DNA from: Streptomyces sp. NBC_01471
GTDB lineage: Bacteria; Actinomycetota; Actinomycetes; Streptomycetales; Streptomycetaceae
Length of the DNA: 64,000 nt
Assembly (NCBI RefSeq): GCF_041438865.1
Contig: NZ_CP109450.1
Span: 5,644,501 to 5,708,500 of the forward strand
Direction of reading: 5' to 3'
A program made the translations under genes and the position numbers. Numbering within the stretch: the first letter of the stretch is position 1; each line of letters begins with the position of its first letter. The notes beneath the pieces were generated by a model. The model did no database searches. It saw only the letters and a list, made by a program, of their open reading frames with translations, and was not told the DNA's origin. Shown one piece after another: positions 59,189 to 64,000 of this stretch.

Positions 59189-59824
59189 TCACACAGATGT
59201 TGCTTTCACTGGAGGCTTTCTTCTGCGGAGCCAGACTTTCCTTCGCCAGGGAGTTGTTGCGGTCGCACCAACTCCAATACTCAGAGCTATGGCGGCAGCT
59301 GCCCAACTGAAGAGATCGCTGGGAGAACTCGCCGTCCAGTCCCACCAGTAGAGGGGGTACCAGATCAGGAAGAGGGTCGAAGCCAGGGGGATAGCCCAGC
59401 TAAGTTGCTGTCCCAGCAACCTGACAGACAGCAGCGAGAGGCCAAGCCAGATCAAGATGGAGCGAACGAAGACCACCCCGTCCGCCGGTCTGACGGCGAG
59501 TGCCTCAGCACCAAAGGAGAAGGCGCACGCTGTCAGAGTGAGGGAGATGCAGTATGCGGCTCGAAATCGGTACATCGTGGGTGTGCCCATTTCTTCATGT
59601 GCCGATAGCGCTCCGTCGAGGGTCGCGGTGAGGAAAACGGCCGACAGAAGTGGAAGCTCATGCCGGTAGGGCACACCTGTGGTGACTCCCCCGCTACCGA
59701 TGGAGGGAAGCGAGATATGGACACCACCGAAAAATGCTGATAGAAGGGCAACGAAGGCTGTTCCAGCTAGGACGGCACCGCCCCGGTGGACTCTTGCATA
59801 GCGGAGTAGTTCAGGGCCGTTCAT
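59189..59824 (-). CDS. Multi-pass membrane protein of ABC transporter operon
   Basis: 211 residues from ATG at 59824, inside the 3' end of the permease gene (14-bp overlap). About six hydrophobic segments: VLAGTAFVALLSAFFGGVHI, LLSAVFLTATLDGAL, AAYCISLTLTACAFSFGAEA, SILIWLGLSLLSVRLLG, IPLASTLFLIWYPLYW, FSWAAAAIALSIGV. The N-terminus MNGPELLRYARVHRGGA resembles ABC-2-type permease starts. Likely the second membrane subunit of the transporter encoded with 59811-61876. Confidence 0.7.
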   Translation of the reverse strand: MNGPELLRYARVHRGGAVLAGTAFVALLSAFFGGVHISLPSIGSGGVTTGVPYRHELPLLSAVFLTATLDGALSAHEEMGTPTMYRFRAAYCISLTLTACAFSFGAEALAVRPADGVVFVRSILIWLGLSLLSVRLLGQQLSWAIPLASTLFLIWYPLYWWDWTASSPSDLFSWAAAAIALSIGVGATATTPWRRKVWLRRRKPPVKATSV

Positions 59825-61106
59825 CAGGATTGCACCAGTTCTCGCGAAGATGGCTACGCTCATGCGAGACCCATTTCCGCTGATCAGCAGAAGACATTCG
59901 GGCGGCCTTGGTAGCTTCACGCTGCGCGGCAGAGACACCTTCTTGGTGGAGACCCTTATCGGCAACCGCCGGGTCCTCGCCCATAGCCCGGTATTCGAGC
60001 CATAGATGGATATTATCTATGGCCATCAACGCTTGGCGCTCGTTGGCAGGAGGGCGACATAGCCCGAACGACTCGGTGAACACCTGATCAGCCATGGCTA
60101 TCGCCGCAGTGCGTACATGTCCTTCAGCGATATCGAACCCTCGGTCTCCCAGTGCGATACGCCGCAGCCCGTACTCATAAAATGTGTCGGGCGCTTTGAA
60201 TTGATGCTGGCCGGTCTCGCCAAGGCGCTGAACCATTCGGGTCAAATCTGGCAGGTACTTTCGGTGCTCAGGCCATACACACACCCGCGAGGTGCTTTCG
60301 TTAACACGATCACACAGCGGCGCAGTTGCAGAGGCTGGACGGTCCGCGCTCAGTTCGCCGGCAGCCGGAATCGCGAACAATGCGGTAAGAGAGCAGACCA
60401 GTGCCCCGACAGCAGCACCCTTGATGTGCCACGATGACCGCCGGAAAGGTGTTTCACGCTCGGCCCTTCTCCTCCGCGGTGGTGCCGTGACTGCCAGGAC
60501 CACGAGAGCGAGAGCGAAAAGCATACGAACGACGGTCGGCTGCACCTGCAGGTGTGTGTCCGGAGGCCCTGCAAGGACTTCGAATCTGAACGGCAGCGCC
60601 AGCATGCTGATGAAGCAGCCCAGCGCACAGACGATGGGGGTGAATCCGGCCGATGGCCACCACCGGCCGGCCAGATGTCCCACGGATGCAAACATGATCA
60701 GGGTCGCGGCTCCCAACAGCAGGTAGGACGGCCACAAAAAGCCTGGCCCTGCATCGTGAAGCGAGACAGCGGCGGCGGTAAGGCACCCGACCCCATACGC
60801 AACGAACCCGAGCGTGAGAGTGGCAGCCAGCCTTGTGGCCTCGATCCGCCAGCCGGGCCGGGCAGCTGCCAGTAGGAACTCGGGGACTCTCGCCCGAGAG
60901 GAACGTCCAGCCTGCCAGGCGGAAACGCCAGCGAGGATGGGCCCCAGGAAGAGTGTGACGATCTGCGCCGCCACACTCGCCTCAGGCCACACGCCGATCC
61001 AGTACTGTGACCGCCCGAACAGCACCAGCAGGTCCACCGCGACCATCACTGGAAAGGCGGTGAGAAGAGGGGATCGCCGCAGCTCGATGCGGTAGGCCTT
61101 CAGCAT
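59811..61106 (-). CDS. ABC transporter permease with large C-terminal extracytoplasmic domain
   Basis: 431 residues, ATG at 61106 within the 3' end of the ATPase gene. Six hydrophobic segments occupy residues 1-220 (starting MLKAYRIELRRSPLLTAFPV, typical of ABC-2 permeases), a seventh is at about 230-250 (GAAVGALVCSLTALFAIPAA). The remaining 180 residues (ADRPASATAPLCDRVNESTS, VCVWPEHRKYLPDLTRMVQR, FGLCRPPANERQALMAIDNI) are soluble with Cys pairs and probably face outside. The domain may bind the exported substrate or a partner. Substrate unknown. Confidence 0.75.
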   Translation of the reverse strand: MLKAYRIELRRSPLLTAFPVMVAVDLLVLFGRSQYWIGVWPEASVAAQIVTLFLGPILAGVSAWQAGRSSRARVPEFLLAAARPGWRIEATRLAATLTLGFVAYGVGCLTAAAVSLHDAGPGFLWPSYLLLGAATLIMFASVGHLAGRWWPSAGFTPIVCALGCFISMLALPFRFEVLAGPPDTHLQVQPTVVRMLFALALVVLAVTAPPRRRRAERETPFRRSSWHIKGAAVGALVCSLTALFAIPAAGELSADRPASATAPLCDRVNESTSRVCVWPEHRKYLPDLTRMVQRLGETGQHQFKAPDTFYEYGLRRIALGDRGFDIAEGHVRTAAIAMADQVFTESFGLCRPPANERQALMAIDNIHLWLEYRAMGEDPAVADKGLHQEGVSAAQREATKAARMSSADQRKWVSHERSHLRENWCNPDERP

Positions 61107-61876
61107 GTGCTTCCCTCTGTCGGCCGACTGTTACCCAGAACGGTCATGTAGCCGCGCTCCAGCGGGCTGTCTCCCGGAGCTGACGGTGTGGACGCTTCCG
61201 CCAGTTGCTGTGGAGTACCGCTGTGAACTACCTGGCCATCGCTCAGTACAAGGACAGCGTCACAGGCAGCGCCTACGTCTTCCACCAGGTGTGTACTGAG
61301 CACGATGGCAGCTCCCCCGCGCGCGAGGGAACGAATGAGGTCACGAAAGTCGAGGCGCTGCGCAGGGTCAAGGCCGACTGTGGGCTCATCGAGGAGGAGC
61401 AGGGAAGGGGAACCCACGATGGCTGCAGCGATCCCGGCACGGCGAAGCATCCCGCCAGACAGTGACTTCATGCGGTCGCGGGCTCGGTCGGCTAGTCCGA
61501 CGGCAGCCAGAGCCTCTGCTGTCGCGGATTCGGCCTCCTTGGGCGGAACCTCACGCAACCAGGCACAGTAACGGACGAAATCGGTGATGGAGAACGCTGG
61601 GTAATAGCCGAAGTCTTGAGGCAGGTAACCGATCCGACGACGGACTTTCCGGACGTCCCGTTCGTTGATGACGGACTTACCGAAGAGCTCCAGTTCTCCG
61701 CTCTGCGGTGGCGCAATCGTGGCGAGAGTGCGGAACAGCGTGGTCTTGCCTGCTCCGTTGGGGCCCAACAATCCAGTGACACCTGGATAGATGGATAGGT
61801 TTAGATCTTCGATTATGTGTCGGCCACCATACCCCTGGGTGAGCGCCGTAAATCGAGCGACGGAAGAAATCGGCAT
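61100..61876 (-). CDS. ABC transporter ATP-binding protein
   Basis: 258 residues from ATG at 61876 with AGGGAA upstream; the ATG at 61900 sits in a hairpin and is unlikely. Walker A LLGPNGAGKTTL, Q-loop YLPQDFGYYPAFSI, signature KSLSGGMLRRAGIA, Walker B LLLLDEPTVGLDPAQR, H-loop VLSTHLVEDV. The signature SGGMLRR is typical of bacteriocin/antibiotic-type exporters and ABC-2 systems. Pairs with the two membrane proteins downstream. Confidence 0.92.
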   Translation of the reverse strand: MPISSVARFTALTQGYGGRHIIEDLNLSIYPGVTGLLGPNGAGKTTLFRTLATIAPPQSGELELFGKSVINERDVRKVRRRIGYLPQDFGYYPAFSITDFVRYCAWLREVPPKEAESATAEALAAVGLADRARDRMKSLSGGMLRRAGIAAAIVGSPSLLLLDEPTVGLDPAQRLDFRDLIRSLARGGAAIVLSTHLVEDVGAACDAVLVLSDGQVVHSGTPQQLAEASTPSAPGDSPLERGYMTVLGNSRPTEGSTC

Positions 61877-61897
61877 AAAGAGAATTCCCTGGAAATG

Positions 61898-61932
61898 CAT
61901 GGTGGGCCCACCGTTTCAGTGGGCCCACCATG
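61898..61932 (-). terminator. Perfect hairpin between secreted-peptide gene and ABC operon
   Basis: CATGGTGGGCCCAC (61898-61911) / GTGGGCCCACCATG (61919-61932), 14-bp stem, 7-nt loop. It lies 34 bp after the stop of the secreted protein gene and 22 bp before the ATPase start, so it can act as a partial terminator setting a high ratio of peptide to transporter. Confidence 0.7.
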
Positions 61933-61965
61933 GTGCTCTTAAACTACCGGCAGACTACTTGTTGC

Positions 61966-62301
61966 TCACAAGTGGACGTGAGTCTTGTTGATCTTGAACG
62001 TGCATTCGTGAGAATTGAACGAACCCACGAATCCGAAAGGCACTACCTTATAGTTCTGTGTGTCGACCTCGGCACTGCAATCGTAGTCCGCCCAGTATCC
62101 GTCCGGAGCGGCCGTTGCATCTTTGCAGTAGCCGTGGCCGGACGTTGTGTACCAGTAGCCCCGGCAGCCGGCGCTCCAGCTGCTTTCGTTACTGGCGCTG
62201 GCTGTCGGAACCGTAAGGCCGATAGACACAGCCGCCAAAGCGGCAACGCAACCGACCTTCGCGGCCTTTGTGGCAGTTATTCGGTGCAGAAAGGAAGTCA
62301 T
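61966..62301 (-). CDS. Small secreted Cys-containing protein
   Basis: 111 residues, ATG at 62301 with AGGGGGG just upstream. Signal peptide about residues 1-36 (KVGCVAALAAVSIGLTVPTA SA). The mature chain of about 75 residues has four Cys, in SAGCRGYWYTTSGHGYCKD, WADYDCSAEVD and HECTFKINKTHVHL, consistent with two disulfides. No named family recognised; it might be a secreted antimicrobial, signal or surface protein. The ABC transporter operon follows 90 bp later in the same direction. Confidence 0.7.
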   Translation of the reverse strand: MTSFLHRITATKAAKVGCVAALAAVSIGLTVPTASASNESSWSAGCRGYWYTTSGHGYCKDATAAPDGYWADYDCSAEVDTQNYKVVPFGFVGSFNSHECTFKINKTHVHL

Positions 62302-62635
62302 TCCCCCCCTGGGGATAGAAGGTCAAGGGTTGATGTGATCACCCCTCGACATCGGCACCAGGAATCTAACATGTTCTGCGGCCGTGGAATATGGGTTTGT
62401 GATCTGGTGATGAACTTGCCTGGGCCGTAATTAGATGAATAATTAACGAAATCGTTGGGGTGCGCACTTTGTTTTTCAGAGTTTCGGGTCGTTTGTGCCA
62501 ATGGTGTTGGTCCGGATGAGTCGGACCGGGCATGGGCATGGTTTCCGGATCGTACGAGGTGCGCCCGGCCGGGGGCGCCGACCGGGCGCTGCAGAGGTCA
62601 GCGGAAGAGGAGCGGGGCGAGACTGGCCAGGTGAT
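62302..62635. other. Intergenic region between secreted protein gene and orphan array 4
   Basis: About 330 bp. The first 150 bp, to about 62470, are A+T-rich (AATTAGATGAATAATTAACG at 62431) and probably hold the promoter of the secreted protein gene. The rest shows no gene. Confidence 0.45.
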
Positions 62636-62888
62636 CGATGCCCCGCGCCCGCGGGGATGGACCGCCGGGAGGCGCGTGGTGGGAGAGCTGCCGATGGTTG
62701 ACCCCGCGCCCGCGGGGATGGTCCGTACGCGGCCCCGGGTAACTTCATGCTCGGCGAGTTGACCCCGTGCCCGCGGGGATAGTCCCTGCACCAAGGGCGG
62801 ACAGGACTCCGTACGCGGGTCGACCCCGCGCCCGCGGACAGTGGGGCTGACCCTGGAAGCGTCGGCGCCGCGGCTCCGGGGATACTCC
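62636..62888 (+). CRISPR. Orphan array 4, strongly decayed (five repeats)
   Basis: Repeat-like 28-mers at 62636 (ends CCCGCGGGGATGGACC), 62697 (ends CCCGCGGGGATGGTCC), 62758 (GTTGACCCCGTG start), 62819 (GTCGACCCCGCG then decays) and 62861 (GTCGGCGCCGCG, ends CCGGGGATACTCC). The first four keep the 61-bp period and 33-bp spacers. No leader of the array 1 type is seen upstream. Confidence 0.8.
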
Positions 62889-63148
62889 GGTGGTCATGCT
62901 GTTTTGTCCAGTTTTCGTCGTCCCCGGCGTGGTCCTGGTCAGGCGTAGGGCGGAGGCGCAAACCGGTGCGCGTACGGCTGCTTCCGCCGGATGGTCTCCC
63001 GCTACGGAGGGTCATCGCGCCCGCCGCGAGTAATGGTGCGGAAAGAGGCTCGCGAATAATGCCGTTGCGGCGCAGAGGTGATCTGTGGCCCTGGCGCCGA
63101 GCCTGCCTTACCGCTCGGGGCAGCGGTCGTGCTGGGCGGAGAGAAACT

Positions 63149-63325
63149 GGTGTGGCGAACGCCTAACCGATCCCGATCGAGTGGGATCGAGGAGGTTGTA
63201 GCCGGATGGAAGTGGGTGTTTATGTCCGTTCCTTCGGCATCTTCGCAGGTGAGAGGCGTCACCGGTTTAGGTTCGAGTCCCACCCGCCCCACGAAAGCCC
63301 GGGTAGAAGAACCGTTTCTACCTGC
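63149..63325 (+). repeat. Repeat C: copy of tRNA-T-arm-like block
   Basis: GGTGTGGCGAACGCCTAACC, then GATCGAGGAGG, GTCCGTTCCTTCGGCATC, GCAGGTGAGAGGCGTCACC, GGTTCGAGTCCCACCCGCCC (63270 on), CACG, followed by a weaker hairpin (GGGTAGAA / TTTCTACC). Shares its upstream block with 58291-58458. Confidence 0.6.
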
Positions 63326-63335
63326 GGAGACGTAA

Positions 63336-63373
63336 GAAGGGGGCCCGCCACACCAGTGTGGCGGGCCCCCTTC
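63336..63373. terminator. Perfect 18-bp hairpin, bidirectional terminator
   Basis: GAAGGGGGCCCGCCACAC (63336-63353) / GTGTGGCGGGCCCCCTTC (63356-63373), loop of two bases. Confidence 0.8.
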
Positions 63374-63688
63374 ACACGTCCGGACCAAGATCCAGGGGAC
63401 ACACAGGGGACACGGCGACGGCTCAGGAAACGAAGTGGCCACCAGGCCGCCTTCTGACGCTTGTTCGAAGCCGGCGAGCGGGTCTGCGCGCGGCCTCGCA
63501 GGGGGACCTGTCGGCAGCATCCAACAGTCCAAGCCGGAGTCCTCGGCGCGGGCGGCCGTGAAGCGCGTGAGCGGAGGAGTACGGCTGCTGCTCCTGCGGG
63601 TAGCAGTCGTTGAGGTTCTGCGCCCGGACCGGCTCCCGGTCTCTGCTGCGCGCTCGCGCAGCTGCTCCCGGAGCGGGGCTCGCCGTGA
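63374..63688. other. Gene-free stretch
   Basis: About 315 bp downstream of the XRE gene; frames on both strands are shadow-like. Nothing recognised. Confidence 0.4.
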
Positions 63689-64000
63689 CTACCGTTCTCC
63701 GGTGGACTGCCCGTGGCGGGTGGCGTGCAGGCTGCCGAGCAGAGTGAGTGCCTGGGCATCGGCGCTTTCCGGTTCGGCGTGGTAGATCACCAGCAGCTGT
63801 CCCGGCGCCCCGCGGACATCGAAGGACTGGTAGGTGAGCGAGAGGGGCCCGACGTCGGGGTGGTCGAGTTCCTTGGCGTCCTGGGTCTTTCCGTAGACGG
63901 TGTGTGATGCCCAGAGCGCGGCGAAGTCCTCGCTCGCCCCGGTCAGGAAGTCGATCAGCTCGTACAGACGCGGGTAGTGGGGGCCGAGGCCCGTGGCGTG
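63689..64000 (-). CDS. XRE-family regulator, MmyB-like C-terminal domain (5' partial)
   Basis: The minus strand is open from the window edge to TAG at 63689-63691, 103 codons: HATGLGPHYPRLYELIDFLT, GASEDFAALWASHTVYGKTQ, KELDHPDVGPLSLTYQSFDV, GQLLVIYHAEPESADAQALT, LLGSLHATR. DFAALWASH, the HPxVGxLxLxY strand and the AEPxSxxxxALxLLxSL end are the MmyB-like ligand-binding domain found C-terminal to XRE HTH regulators. The HTH lies beyond the window. Confidence 0.88.
   Translation of the reverse strand, partial: HATGLGPHYPRLYELIDFLTGASEDFAALWASHTVYGKTQDAKELDHPDVGPLSLTYQSFDVRGAPGQLLVIYHAEPESADAQALTLLGSLHATRHGQSTGER

Overview
The window is high-GC actinobacterial DNA, almost certainly Streptomyces. 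The evidence is GTG/TTG starts, a WhiB-type regulator, DUF6233, DUF2637 and DUF1906 proteins, a spore-associated-protein-like secreted protein, and a giant YD-repeat (Rhs) protein. It looks like an accessory region, dense in mobile elements and conflict systems, with few housekeeping genes. All calls come from reading the sequence; no database search was run.

Layout. 1-1.2 kb: two exported proteins. 1.45-7.1 kb: a nest of insertion sequences. A decayed IS1380-family transposase lies in three pieces. An IS5-family element carrying a GNAT acetyltransferase gene interrupts it at one point. An IS110-family element interrupts it at another, and that element is itself split by a second IS5-family element carrying a SnoaL-like gene. 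7.2-9.8 kb: a DUF6233 protein and a pentapeptide-repeat membrane protein. 10-16 kb (minus strand): a replication/regulatory block resembling an integrated plasmid or phage-like element (DUF2637, DnaC-like helicase loader, winged-helix initiator with an origin-like interior, WhiB, small HTH protein), but with no integrase or transfer gene in view. 16.2-20.2 kb: an XRE regulator, an amidohydrolase, a DUF6545/MAB_1171c-like membrane protein and an ImmA/IrrE-type HExxH protein.

21.0-35.2 kb: a type I-E CRISPR-Cas locus. Array 1 (33 good plus 3 decayed repeats) precedes cas3, cas8e, cse2, cas7e, cas5e, cas6e, cas1, cas2 and then array 2 (29 repeats). Array 2 is cut off in mid-spacer by an IS3-family remnant. 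cas1 is frameshifted by an 88-bp direct repeat. The cas3-cas8e gap contains an antisense candidate mini-CRISPR: two repeat-like sequences exactly 33 nt apart, the spacer length of both arrays. Two decayed orphan arrays lie at 58.1 and 62.6 kb; the first keeps the leader.

35.8-50 kb: a BMP-like lipid-anchored or exported protein, a 3,638-residue Rhs/YD-repeat polymorphic toxin with a HINT self-cleavage domain and a small C-terminal toxin, its overlapping candidate immunity gene, a DUF1906 protein and a small PH-like protein. 50.4-54.0 kb: a three-gene operon (restriction-endonuclease-like effector, middle component, zinc-hook ABC ATPase) matching the architecture of ABC three-component (ABC-3C) conflict systems. 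55.1-56.7 kb: an unusual HTH-FtsK-like ATPase fusion. 59.2-62.3 kb: a small Cys-containing secreted protein followed by an ABC transporter operon. The window ends inside an XRE regulator with an MmyB-type C-terminal domain. Repeated blocks ending in a tRNA T-arm-like sequence (49.8, 57.2, 63.2 kb) suggest past integrations or duplications at a tRNA 3' end.
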